Shown: one piece after another, positions 33,007 through 40,918 of the stretch
How positions within the stretch are numbered: the first letter of the stretch is position 1
How the letters are laid out: every line of letters starts with the position of its first letter
Origin: Streptomyces sp. Ru72
Lineage (GTDB): Bacteria > Actinomycetota > Actinomycetes > Streptomycetales > Streptomycetaceae
Direction: 5' to 3'
Length of the DNA: 52,171 bases
Assembly (NCBI RefSeq): GCF_002920635.1
Contig: NZ_PQSR01000052.1
Location: forward strand, 1 to 52,171
The notes under the pieces: generated by a model
Seen by the model: the letters and a program-made list of their open reading frames with translations, nothing else
Databases searched by the model: none
Told to the model about the DNA's origin: nothing
Program-made: the position numbers and the translations under genes

Positions 33007-33669
33007 ATGCCGAAACCTGCCGACACACCTTCTCGCCCGGGAATCGCCATTCACGCTCTCGCGTCCCGTCTTCAGCGCCTGCCGCCCTCCTGCGGCCCCG
33101 TCCGTCTCGTCGGCGTCGACGGGCACGCGGGGTCGGGGAAATCCACGTTCGCCGCACACTTGGCGGCCGCACTCGGCGGCGCGCCCGTGCTGCACCTGGA
33201 CGACATCGCCACCCATGAGGAGCTGTTCTCCTGGACGGACCGGCTGCTGCGGGAGGTGATCGAGCCGCTCGGCGACGGCCGGACCGCGCACTACCGGCCG
33301 TACGACTGGCGCACACGGCGCTTCGGTCCCGCCCGTGCGCTGCCACCCGCCCCCGTGATCCTGATCGAGGGGGTCGGCGCCGGCCGCCGGGCACTGCGGC
33401 CGCATCTCGCCCGGCTGCTGTGGATGGACCTGGGGCACGAGGAGGCGTGGACGCGCGGGCGCACCCGGGACGGGGAGGAACAACGCGCGTTCTGGGACGG
33501 CTGGGTCGAAGCAGAGCGCCGGCACTTCTCCGAGGACCCCTCGCGACCCCACGCCTGCCTCCTGGTGCATCAGATACCCGAGGGATATGAGGTGTTTTCC
33601 GGGCCTGGCGGGCTTCCTGATCCGGACCAGGATCTCACCGACAGTGACGACCCATCGGCAGTGTGCTGA
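33007..33669 (+). CDS. Uridine-kinase-like P-loop protein
   Basis: The 220-residue protein has a Walker A loop GHAGSGKST (from residue 39), then VLHLDDIATHEELFSW with the Asp pair typical of nucleoside and phosphoribulokinase-like enzymes, and LIEGVGAGRRALRPH, the second strand of the core. It matches the uridine kinase-like group found widely in actinobacteria, for which nucleoside phosphorylation is presumed but not shown. The ribosome-binding site is weak (CGGAAA). The C-terminus is acidic and disordered. It is followed by the candidate RNA. Confidence 0.85.
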   Translation: MPKPADTPSRPGIAIHALASRLQRLPPSCGPVRLVGVDGHAGSGKSTFAAHLAAALGGAPVLHLDDIATHEELFSWTDRLLREVIEPLGDGRTAHYRPYDWRTRRFGPARALPPAPVILIEGVGAGRRALRPHLARLLWMDLGHEEAWTRGRTRDGEEQRAFWDGWVEAERRHFSEDPSRPHACLLVHQIPEGYEVFSGPGGLPDPDQDLTDSDDPSAVC

Positions 33670-33718
33670 ACTTGTGAAGACCCTCGCCGGGCAACTTCCT
33701 CCAGTGCCCCAAGTCGGC

Positions 33719-33820
33719 TTGACCGGGGGGCCGTACAGGTCTTACGTTCTCAATGTGCGGCTTTCGCAGTCGCACCCAGACGCGAAGCCCCCGGTTGTTC
33801 CCCCGTGATCGGGGGCTTCG
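33719..33820 (+). ncRNA. Candidate small RNA or attenuated leader with own promoter and hairpin
   Basis: TTGACC (33719-33724), an 18-base spacer and TACGTT (33743-33748) make one of the best vegetative promoters in the window. Transcription would begin near 33753-33755 and meet CGAAGCCCCC (33783-33792) paired with GGGGGCTTCG (33811-33820), with an alternative nested hairpin CCCCCG-TGAT-CGGGGG (33800-33815). The RNA would be about 70 bases. A leaderless 35-codon frame begins at ATG 33753 but has poor codon bias. It may be an independent small RNA or a leader for the downstream AAA ATPase gene. Confidence 0.5.
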
Positions 33821-33934
33821 TTCTGCCCTCAGCACCTTGTCCGGGCGCCACGAGGCGTGATCCGCTCACACTCGGTCACGACGCGCCGGGCGTCTCTTCT
33901 GCTCCCACCTCGCCGAACGGCCCGTGCGGCACCC

Positions 33935-33963
33935 TTCGTGCGCCCCTCCCCCGCAGGTACGAT
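33935..33963 (+). promoter_or_regulatory. Possible promoter of the TPR-AAA ATPase gene
   Basis: TTCGTG (33935-33940), a 17-base spacer and TACGAT (33958-33963) lie about 140 bases before the gene start. The -10 is good; the -35 is weak. Confidence 0.4.
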
Positions 33964-34099
33964 GCCTCTCGGTGCGACGTTCGGACGCTGCTCTGCGCAC
34001 CGTGGCAACTCCGGTCCGCGGCACAGCGGTTCGAGCAAGGCGGCCGACGGGCACGGGCCCGGCGGTGAACCAACGGGGGCACGGTTTGTGGGGGACGTG

Positions 34100-35962
34100 A
34101 TGGACTTCGGCACGCAGGGCCCTCAGGCCCCGGCCGACCTCGCCTGGCTGCGAGGGGTCGACGCCTACACGATGGGCGCCTATCCGCAGGCGGAGGAGGA
34201 GTTCCGCGCCGCGGTCCGGATGGATCCCGGGATGGCCGACGGCTGGCTCGGGCTGCACGCGCTGCGCGTCGACACGACGACCGCGCTGCTGAGGATGTAC
34301 CGCCACCGCGACCGCTTCGGGGAGCAGCGGGCGCGGCACCGGCGCGGCCTCAACTCCTGGTACTGGCTGGGCTGGTGGGTGCAGCCGGTCCTCGAGAGCC
34401 CGCGCGACCTGCTGCTCGCGCACGCCTCGCACTGGCTGGACGGCCGCCACGTCCCGGAGCTGGACCGCGCGCTGGCGGGCCTGCCGCCGGTCGACACCGA
34501 CCCCCAGGTGCGCTTTCTGCACGCCTGCCGGGCCTACCTGGTCAAGGACTGGGAACAGTTGGTCCGGCACACCGATCCGCTGATCGACGATCCCATGCTC
34601 GGCATAGAGGCCGGCCTGTTCGGCGGCATGGCCCGGGTCCGCCTGGAGATGTACGGACAGGCCGAGCCGCTGCTCGCCACCGCCCTGATGCGCTGCCGCA
34701 GCGAGCAGCCGCAGCGCAAGGAGCTGCGGTACTGGCTGGCCCGGGCGCACGAGGGCACGGGTCGCTCGGCCGCCGCGCTCCCCCTCTACCGGGCCGTGCA
34801 CCGGGTGGACCCGGCGTTCATGGACACCTCTGCGCGGCTCGCCGCGATCGCCGAGGGGGACGGGTACGACGACTCGACCGACCTGACGGCGATGGCGCTC
34901 GCCGGAGGCGGCGACACACTGGAGGCACCGGACGGTCTGGATCCGCTCTTCGGCGCCGAGGGCCGGGACGTGAAGCTGTCCGATCCCGAACCACCGCCGA
35001 CGGGTCCACTGCCGGCGCAGGACGACCTCGTGCGCGAGAAGGCCGCCTCGGTACCGGCGCAGTCGTGGCCGGCCGGGCCCACGGACCCCGCACTGCTGGA
35101 GGAGGCGCTGGCCGAGCTGGAGCGCATGGTCGGGCTGGAACCGGTCAAGCGCCAGGTCAAGGCGTTGTCGGCGCAGTTGAACATGGCCCGGCTGCGGGCC
35201 GGCCAGGGCTTACCCGTGCAGCCGCCGAAACGGCACTTCGTGTTCTCGGGGCCCTCCGGAACCGGCAAGACGACCGTGGCGAGGATCCTGGGCCGGGTCT
35301 TCTACGCGCTCGGCCTGCTCGGCGGCGATCACCTGGTGGAGGCACAGCGGGCGGACCTGGTCGGCGAGTACCTGGGCCAGACGGCGGTGAAGGCGAACGA
35401 GCTGATCGACTCGGCGATCGGCGGCGTCCTGTTCGTGGACGAGGCGTACTCGCTGTCCAACTCGGGATACGGCAAGGGGGACGCCTACGGCGACGAGGCG
35501 CTTCAGGTGCTGCTGAAGCGGGCGGAGGACAACCGGGACCACCTGGTGGTGATCCTCGCGGGGTATCCCGAGGGGATGGACCGGTTGCTGGCTGCGAACC
35601 CGGGACTGTCCTCACGCTTCACGACGCGGGTCGATTTCCCCTCGTACCGTCCCTTGGAACTGACGGCGATCGGCGAGGTGCTGGCCGCCGAGAACGGGGA
35701 CGTCTGGGACGAGGAGGCTCTGGAGGAGCTGCGGTCGATCGCCGGTCACGTGGTGGACCAGGGGTGGATCGACGAGCTCGGGAACGGGCGGTTCCTGCGG
35801 ACGCTGTACGAGAAGAGTTGTGCGTATCGGGATCTGCGGCTGAGCGGCTATCCGGGATTGCCGTCGCGGGACGACTTGTCGACATTGCGGTTGCCGGATC
35901 TCATGCAGGCCTACGGGGAGGTCCTGTCCGGCCGGGGGCCGCAGGATCCTTCGGGGCTGTAG
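34100..35962 (+). CDS. EccA/CbxX-like TPR-AAA+ ATPase with a TTA codon
   Basis: ATG 34100 follows GGGGGA and gives 620 residues; the frame is open further upstream but with poor codons. Residues 10-260 form helical TPR-like repeats; residues 335-600 form a CbxX/CfqX-type AAA+ domain with Walker A GPSGTGKTT (384-392, Lys390), Walker B VLFVDEAY (Asp447-Glu448) and an arginine-rich sensor region SSRFTTRVDFPSYRPLEL. The architecture is that of EccA of mycobacterial type VII secretion, but no esx genes are nearby. Leu371 is TTA (35210-35212), predicting bldA dependence. SpoVK is another relative. The partner is unknown. Confidence 0.87.
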   Translation: MDFGTQGPQAPADLAWLRGVDAYTMGAYPQAEEEFRAAVRMDPGMADGWLGLHALRVDTTTALLRMYRHRDRFGEQRARHRRGLNSWYWLGWWVQPVLESPRDLLLAHASHWLDGRHVPELDRALAGLPPVDTDPQVRFLHACRAYLVKDWEQLVRHTDPLIDDPMLGIEAGLFGGMARVRLEMYGQAEPLLATALMRCRSEQPQRKELRYWLARAHEGTGRSAAALPLYRAVHRVDPAFMDTSARLAAIAEGDGYDDSTDLTAMALAGGGDTLEAPDGLDPLFGAEGRDVKLSDPEPPPTGPLPAQDDLVREKAASVPAQSWPAGPTDPALLEEALAELERMVGLEPVKRQVKALSAQLNMARLRAGQGLPVQPPKRHFVFSGPSGTGKTTVARILGRVFYALGLLGGDHLVEAQRADLVGEYLGQTAVKANELIDSAIGGVLFVDEAYSLSNSGYGKGDAYGDEALQVLLKRAEDNRDHLVVILAGYPEGMDRLLAANPGLSSRFTTRVDFPSYRPLELTAIGEVLAAENGDVWDEEALEELRSIAGHVVDQGWIDELGNGRFLRTLYEKSCAYRDLRLSGYPGLPSRDDLSTLRLPDLMQAYGEVLSGRGPQDPSGL

Positions 35963-36057
35963 CGGCGCCCCCCACCAGCCCGGTCGTGTTTGCGCGCGTG
36001 CGGCTGCGGGTTCGTCGTGGCTCGTGGCCACGGAGCAGGGCCACAGAATCGGCAGGG

Positions 36058-36084
36058 CCCCGCGCCCCTGAACGAGGCGCGGGG
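36058..36084. terminator. Bidirectional terminator between the AAA ATPase and CNNM genes
   Basis: CCCCGCGCC (36058-36066) and GGCGCGGGG (36076-36084) make a nine-base-pair stem with a nine-base loop between two convergent genes. The surrounding 36006-36090 (GCGGGTTCGTCGTGGCT ... GCGGGGAAC) resembles a dispersed intergenic repeat common in Streptomyces, here with an insertion or degenerate middle. Confidence 0.75.
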
Positions 36085-36092
36085 AACCCTTC

Positions 36093-37163
36093 TCAACTCG
36101 GTACCGCTTCCTTCGGCTCCGCCGTGCGCGGCTGAGGCGGAGCCTCCCGGTGCGCCGGGTCCCTGACCTCGCCGACCAGGAGTTCCAGTACGTCCTCCAG
36201 CGCGACCAGGCCCAGGACCCGGCCGGAGGTGTCCGCCACCTGGGCCAGATGGGTGGCCGCCCGGCGCATCACCGTGAGCGCGTCGTCCAGCGGGAGCTCC
36301 GCCGCGAGCGTCGTCATGGGCCGCCACAGCTGCTGCGGCACCGCCCGCTCGGATTCCTCGAGGTCGAGGACGTCCTTGACGTGCAGATAGCCCATGAAGG
36401 CGCCGTTCCCCGCGGCCACGGGGAAGCGGGAGTAGCCCGTGCGCGCGGTGAGCGCCACGACCTCGCCCGGGGTCACCGTCGGCTCGACCGTCACCAGCAG
36501 GTCCGGGTCCAGGAGCACGTCCGTGACCGGGCGCGAGCCCAGTTCCAGGGCGTCCTCCAGACGCTCCGCCTCCTCGGGGTCGAGCAGGCCGGCCTGGCCG
36601 GAGTCCTCCACGAGCTGGTTGAGCTGCTCACTGGTGAAGGCGGCCTCGACCTCGTCCTTCGGTTCGACGCGGAACAGTTTGAGAATCACCTGGGCGCAGG
36701 CGCTCAGCGCGACCGTGACCGGACGGCACAGCCGCGCGAACGCCACCAGGCCCGGGCTCAGCCACAGTGCGGCCTTCTCCGGGGCCGCCATCGCCAGGTT
36801 CTTCGGCACCATCTCGCCGATCACCAGATGGAAGAAGACGACCGCCGCGAGTGCGATCACATAGCCGAGCGGGTGGACCAAGTTGTCGGGGAGGTGCGCC
36901 GCAGCGAACACCGGTTCGAGCAGATGCGCCACGGTCGGTTCGGCGACGGCGCCCAGCGTCAGGGAGCACACGGTGATCCCGAACTGGGCCGCGGCCATCA
37001 TCTGTGGCAGCCGTTCGAGGCCGTACAGCACCTGCCGCGCCCGGGCGGTCCCCAGCGGCTCGATCTGGCTGCGGCGCACGGACACCAATGCGAACTCGGC
37101 GCCGACGAAGAACCCGTTGACGAGCACCAGAAGCGCCGCGAACAGGAGTTGCAGCAGACTCAT
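36093..37163 (-). CDS. CNNM/CorC-type membrane protein with CBS pair (shorter paralogue)
   Basis: The 356-residue protein begins with a CNNM (DUF21) membrane domain, residues 1-180, containing LVLVNGFFVGAEFALVSVRRSQIE and the helix run VVFFHLVIGEMVPKNLAMA. Two CBS domains follow (about 205-330; PVTDVLLDPDLLVTV, TTLAAELPLDDALTVMRRA). Members of this family export or regulate Mg2+/Co2+; older annotations call them hemolysins. It lacks the C-terminal CorC_HlyC domain of its partner. It overlaps the longer paralogue by four bases, so the two may form a heteromer. Confidence 0.88.
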   Translation of the reverse strand: MSLLQLLFAALLVLVNGFFVGAEFALVSVRRSQIEPLGTARARQVLYGLERLPQMMAAAQFGITVCSLTLGAVAEPTVAHLLEPVFAAAHLPDNLVHPLGYVIALAAVVFFHLVIGEMVPKNLAMAAPEKAALWLSPGLVAFARLCRPVTVALSACAQVILKLFRVEPKDEVEAAFTSEQLNQLVEDSGQAGLLDPEEAERLEDALELGSRPVTDVLLDPDLLVTVEPTVTPGEVVALTARTGYSRFPVAAGNGAFMGYLHVKDVLDLEESERAVPQQLWRPMTTLAAELPLDDALTVMRRAATHLAQVADTSGRVLGLVALEDVLELLVGEVRDPAHREAPPQPRTAEPKEAVPS

Positions 37164-38497
37164 CGCACCGCCTCCGCGGCCGGCGCGGGGGCGTCCGCGA
37201 GCTTCACGAGCCTGACCCGCTCGGCGCGGTAGTGGCCGACCTGGCGGACGGTGAGCCGCCAGCCCGGCAGCTCCGCACGGTCACCGAGGGCGGGAATCCG
37301 GCCCAGCAGGTCGGCGACCAGTCCGGCCACGGTCTCGTACGGCCCCTCGGGCACGTCCAGGCCTATGCGCTTCAGGACGTCGACGCGGCAGCTTCCGTCC
37401 GCGTCCCACGCGGGCCGCCCGTCCTCGGGCGGCGCGACGGCGAGTTCCGGCAGATCCAGGCCGTCGTGCTCGTCGCGCACCTCGCCGACCAGTTCCTCGA
37501 CGATGTCCTCCAGGGTGACGACGCCGGCCGTGCCGCCGTACTCGTCGACGACCACGGCGATGGGCTGCTGGCTGCGCAGCAGCTCCAGAAGGGGCTGCAC
37601 AGGCAGCGTCTCCGGGACCAGCAGGGGTGCCTGGGCGATCCGGGTGACGGGGGTGCGCAGCCGTTCGTGTGAGGGCACCGCGAGGGCGTCCTTGAGGTGG
37701 ACCATGCCGACGATTTCGTCGATCTTGTCGTGGTAGACGGGGAAGCGGGACAGTCCGGTGGCCCGGGTCAGGTTGACCACGTCCTGCGCGGTGGCGGAGG
37801 ACTGCAGCGCACTCACCCGTACTCGCGGAGTCATGACGTGCTGGGCGGTCAGGTCACCCAGGGAGAGCGTGCGGACGAACAGGTCGGCCGTGTCCTGTTC
37901 CAGTGCGCCCGCCTGCGCGGAGTGGCGGGCCAGCGAGACCAGCTCGCCCGGGGTGCGGGCGGAGGCCAGCTCCTCGGCGGGTTCCACGCCCAGGGCCCGC
38001 ACCAGGCGGTTCGCGACCGCGTTCAGGGCCGCGATGACCGGCCGGAACAGCCGGGAGAACAGGTGCTGGGGGCCCGCGACGAAGCGGGCGACCTGGAGGG
38101 GCCGGGACACCGCCCAGTTCTTGGGGACGAGTTCACCGATCACCATCTGCGCGGCCGAGGCGAGCAGCATGCCGACGACGACCGCGACGCCGCTCGCCGC
38201 GCCCTCGGGGAGCCCGACCAGCGCGAACGGGGCGTGCAGCAGCTCGGCGAGGGCCGGTTCGGCGAGCATGCCGACGACGAGCGAGGTGATGGTGATGCCG
38301 AGCTGGGTGCCGGAGAGCTGGAAGGACAGCTCCCTGAGCGACTCGACGACCGTACGGGCCCGCCGGTCGCCCTCGGCCGCGGCCCGTTCGGCGTCCGGGC
38401 GCTCGACCGTGACGAGCCCGAACTCGGCCGCCACGAAGAAACCGTTGGCGAGAATCAGCAGGAACGCCGCCCCGAGGAGCAGCAAGGGGGTGGTCAT
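37160..38497 (-). CDS. CNNM/CorC-type membrane protein with CBS pair and CorC_HlyC domain
   Basis: The 445-residue protein has the CNNM membrane domain (residues 1-190, with LILANGFFVAAEFGLVTVERPDAE and QMVIGELVPKNWAVSRP), a CBS pair (about 215-340; VMTPRVRVSALQSSATAQDV and PIAVVVDEYGGTAGVVTLEDIVEELVGEVRDEHD) and a C-terminal CorC_HlyC domain (about 355-435). This is the full arrangement of magnesium-efflux CNNM/CorB proteins. It is the first gene of the pair and carries a leader of over 200 bases with strong inverted repeats, suggesting ion- or RNA-based control. Confidence 0.9.
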   Translation of the reverse strand: MTTPLLLLGAAFLLILANGFFVAAEFGLVTVERPDAERAAAEGDRRARTVVESLRELSFQLSGTQLGITITSLVVGMLAEPALAELLHAPFALVGLPEGAASGVAVVVGMLLASAAQMVIGELVPKNWAVSRPLQVARFVAGPQHLFSRLFRPVIAALNAVANRLVRALGVEPAEELASARTPGELVSLARHSAQAGALEQDTADLFVRTLSLGDLTAQHVMTPRVRVSALQSSATAQDVVNLTRATGLSRFPVYHDKIDEIVGMVHLKDALAVPSHERLRTPVTRIAQAPLLVPETLPVQPLLELLRSQQPIAVVVDEYGGTAGVVTLEDIVEELVGEVRDEHDGLDLPELAVAPPEDGRPAWDADGSCRVDVLKRIGLDVPEGPYETVAGLVADLLGRIPALGDRAELPGWRLTVRQVGHYRAERVRLVKLADAPAPAAEAVR

Positions 38498-38723
38498 GAT
38501 GCCGCCGCCTCCGCGTTCGCACGGAGACGGTCCGCGCTATGTCGGCAGGGGGCGGCGCAGGTACTACAGGACGATCCGTCCATCGCCGGAGGGAGTCACT
38601 CCTCGGGTAGCAGGAACCCCTGAGCACCGGGTGGAACCTCAGGGGCGGAGGCGCCACGTAAGCGCCTCTGCCCACCAGATTAATCAAGACTCCGCCCTGT
38701 GCGGCAGGGTGGACGTCCCTGAG
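38498..38723 (-). promoter_or_regulatory. Structured leader of the CNNM pair (candidate cis-regulatory RNA)
   Basis: Two stems share bases. GGGCGGAGGCGC at 38643-38654 pairs with GCGCCTCTGCCC at 38662-38673 (eleven pairs with one mismatch, seven-base loop), and CCCCTGAG (38617-38624) pairs with CTCAGGGG (38638-38645). Positions 38643-38645 take part in both, so they are mutually exclusive at that edge. A third, weaker GGAG/CTCC stem lies near 38588-38603. CCCTG-(5)-CAGGG right after the PH gene may be its terminator. It does not match the M-box or yybP-ykoY consensus as I remember them. Confidence 0.5.
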
Positions 38724-39179
38724 TCAGCCCTGATGTCGTTCGGGATCGGCGCTGGAGCGGGCTTCGGCGAGCGCCCGGAGGGTGTGTGCGTCCTCGATCG
38801 CTCGTTTCTTTGCGATGCCCGGCTGGATGCCGAGGGCGGGCAGGCTGGTGCCGTCGCTGAGGTTCAGGAACACCCAGGGGTCGCCGGGACGCAGGTTGAC
38901 CTGGACGATCTCCGCCCAGTCCAGCTGACGCCGGCTGGCGATGTTGACGACGATGACCCCGCTCTCGTCGGCGACGACCTTGGGCCGGGCGAGCAGCAGC
39001 AGCACCCCGAAGAGAAGGGCCGCCGTGAGGATGAAGCTGAGGCGTTCCCCGGTGGTGAGCTGGTCCAGCAGCAGCGCGACCGTGGTGATCACCACGAGTA
39101 TCGCGACGCCGGCGGTCAGCAGCACGGCGCGGGTGCGGCCCGGCCGGAAGGTGACCGGAAGGGTGGGCAGGTCCGACAT
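38724..39179 (-). CDS. PH-domain-like membrane protein
   Basis: The 151-residue protein has a short N-terminal tail, two membrane helices (about residues 18-38 and 46-64), then a compact beta-rich domain of about 75 residues (VVADESGVIVVNIASRRQLDWAEIVQVNL and WVFLNLSDGTSLPALGIQ), the usual plan of bacterial PH-like membrane proteins of actinobacteria. It starts 14 bases after hisG stops, so it shares the rib-his transcript in reading order. The function is unknown; conserved linkage with hisG is common in Streptomyces as I recall. Confidence 0.85.
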   Translation of the reverse strand: MSDLPTLPVTFRPGRTRAVLLTAGVAILVVITTVALLLDQLTTGERLSFILTAALLFGVLLLLARPKVVADESGVIVVNIASRRQLDWAEIVQVNLRPGDPWVFLNLSDGTSLPALGIQPGIAKKRAIEDAHTLRALAEARSSADPERHQG

Positions 39180-39193
39180 CGGTGCGCCGTCCC

Positions 39194-40042
39194 TCAGAGG
39201 CGGCAGGCGTGGATGGCCGTGGTGAGGATGGCCCGGGCGCCGATGTCGTACAGGTCGTCCATGATCCGCTGGGCCTCCTTGGCCGGGACCATGGCCCGCA
39301 CGGCGACCCAGCCCTCGTTGTGCAGCGGCGACACGGTCGGGGACTCGAGGCCCGGGGTGAGGGCGACGGCCTTCTCGAGCTGCTCGACGCGGCAGTCGTA
39401 GTCCATCATCACGTACGTCCGGGCCACCAGGACGCCCTGGAGGCGGCGCAGGAACTGCTGGACCTTGGGCTCTTCGGCGTCGGCACCGGTACGGCGGATG
39501 ACGACCGCCTCGGACTTCATGATCGGCTCGCCGATCACCTCCAGGCCGGCGTTGCGCAGCGAGGTACCGGTCTCTACGACGTCCGCGATGACCTCGGCGA
39601 CGCCGAGCTGGATGGCGGTCTCCACCGCGCCGTCCAGGTGGACGACGGCGGCGTCGATGCCGTTGTCGGCGAGGTGCTTGGCGACGATGCCCTCATAGGA
39701 GGTGGCGATCGTCATGCCGTTGAGGTCCTGCACGCCGTTCGCCGTGCCGGGCTTGGTGGCGTAGCGGAAGGTGGAGCGGGCGAAGCCGAGCGGGAGGATC
39801 TCCTCGGCGTTGGCGCCGGAGTCGATCAGCAGGTCACGACCGGTGATGCCGATGTCGAGGCGGCCGGAGGAGACGTAGATCGCGATGTCGCGGGGGCGGA
39901 GGTAGAAGAACTCGACCTCGTTCTCCGGGTCGACGATCCTCAGCTCCTTGGACTCCCGGCGCTGCTGGTAGCCGGCCTCATGCAGCATCTCCGCCGCAGG
40001 GCCGGACAGTGAACCCTTGTTGGGGACGGCGATGCGCAGCAT
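39194..40042 (-). CDS. hisG: ATP phosphoribosyltransferase HisG (long form)
   Basis: The 282-residue protein begins MLRIAVPNKGSLSGPAAEMLHEAGY and has the phosphoribosyl-pyrophosphate site region VETGTSLRNAGLEVIGEPIM and a C-terminal regulatory ACT-like domain (about residues 205-282) that binds histidine. It condenses ATP with PRPP in the first step of histidine synthesis and is feedback-inhibited by histidine. It lies 64 bases after hisE. The 282-residue length marks the long, hexameric form that does not need HisZ. Confidence 0.95.
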   Translation of the reverse strand: MLRIAVPNKGSLSGPAAEMLHEAGYQQRRESKELRIVDPENEVEFFYLRPRDIAIYVSSGRLDIGITGRDLLIDSGANAEEILPLGFARSTFRYATKPGTANGVQDLNGMTIATSYEGIVAKHLADNGIDAAVVHLDGAVETAIQLGVAEVIADVVETGTSLRNAGLEVIGEPIMKSEAVVIRRTGADAEEPKVQQFLRRLQGVLVARTYVMMDYDCRVEQLEKAVALTPGLESPTVSPLHNEGWVAVRAMVPAKEAQRIMDDLYDIGARAILTTAIHACRL

Positions 40043-40106
40043 GAGGTCGGCTTCCTTCGTTCGTGCGTACAGAGGTACGGGTATTCGATTTACGGCGGCT
40101 TACGGC

Positions 40107-40379
40107 TCAGAGGTGGGCGTAGACGTCGTCCAGGGAGATCCCGCGCGCCACCATCATCACCTGGACGTGGTACAGCAGCTGGGAGATCTCCTCGGCGGCC
40201 GCCTCCTTGCCCTCGTACTCGGCGGCCATCCAGACCTCGGCGGCCTCTTCGACGACCTTCTTGCCGATGGCATGGACGCCCTTGCCGACCAGCTCGGCGG
40301 TACGGGAGGTGGCGGGATCGCCGTGGGCGGCCTTGTGCTGGAGCTCGGTGAAGAGCTCCTCGAACGTCTTCTTGGACAT
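40107..40379 (-). CDS. hisE: Phosphoribosyl-ATP pyrophosphatase HisE
   Basis: The 90-residue all-helical protein shows FEELFTELQHK and KKVVEEAAEVWMAAEYEGKEAAAEEISQLLYHV, whose Glu-rich helix holds the Mg2+ ligands of the MazG/HisE fold. It removes pyrophosphate from phosphoribosyl-ATP, the second step of histidine synthesis. It is stand-alone, not fused to HisI. It lies between ribH (34-base gap) and hisG. Confidence 0.95.
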   Translation of the reverse strand: MSKKTFEELFTELQHKAAHGDPATSRTAELVGKGVHAIGKKVVEEAAEVWMAAEYEGKEAAAEEISQLLYHVQVMMVARGISLDDVYAHL

Positions 40380-40413
40380 GGTGGTCCTAACCCTACGCGC
40401 TGAGGGCCGTACC

Positions 40414-40899
40414 TCAGTGCCAGGGTTCAGATACTGAGCGGAGCGTGGCGGCCGTCGCCACCGCCGCCGTCACCGCCTCGTGCCCCTTGTCCTCGTTGGA
40501 ACCCTCGAGGCCGGCGCGGTCCAGGGCCTGCTCCTCCGTGTCGCACGTCAGCACCCCGAAGCCGACGGGGACGCCGGTCTCGACGGAGACCTGGGTCAGG
40601 CCCTGGGTGACGCCCTGGCACACGTAGTCGAAGTGGGGGGTGCCGCCTCGGATGACGACGCCGAGGGCGACGATCGCGTCGTATCCGCGGCCCGCGAGGA
40701 CCTTCGCCGCGACCGGCAGCTCGAAGCTGCCGGGGACCCTGAGCAGGGTCGGCTCGTCGATCCCCAGCTCCCGCAGGGCGCGCAGGGCGCCGTCGACCAG
40801 ACCGTCCATCACCTTGTCGTGCCACTGTGCCGCGATGACGGCGACCCGCAGGTCGCTCACGTTGCGTACGGACAGCTCCGGTGCACCCTTGCCGCTCAC
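40414..40899 (-). CDS. ribH: 6,7-dimethyl-8-ribityllumazine synthase RibH
   Basis: GTG 40899 is preceded by GAGGAGAG and gives 161 residues. VIAAQWHDKVMDGLVDGAL, VPGSFELPVAAKVLA and VIRGGTPHFDYVCQG (with the catalytic His of the lumazine synthase site), ending GFGVLTCDTEEQALDRAG, identify RibH. It joins the ribityl-amino-uracil and dihydroxybutanone phosphate intermediates in riboflavin synthesis, forming large multimers. It starts 19 bases after ribBA. Confidence 0.96.
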   Translation of the reverse strand: MSGKGAPELSVRNVSDLRVAVIAAQWHDKVMDGLVDGALRALRELGIDEPTLLRVPGSFELPVAAKVLAGRGYDAIVALGVVIRGGTPHFDYVCQGVTQGLTQVSVETGVPVGFGVLTCDTEEQALDRAGLEGSNEDKGHEAVTAAVATAATLRSVSEPWH

Positions 40900-40918
40900 G
40901 TCTCTCCTCAGTGCTCTG

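Noticed and set aside
33753..33860. Leaderless 35-codon gene inside the candidate RNA
   Set aside because: Poor third-position GC for Streptomyces, and both hairpins fall inside the frame; more likely non-coding.
38498..38723. M-box or yybP-ykoY riboswitch
   Set aside because: Expected conserved cores for those classes are not visible; recorded as an unassigned structured leader.
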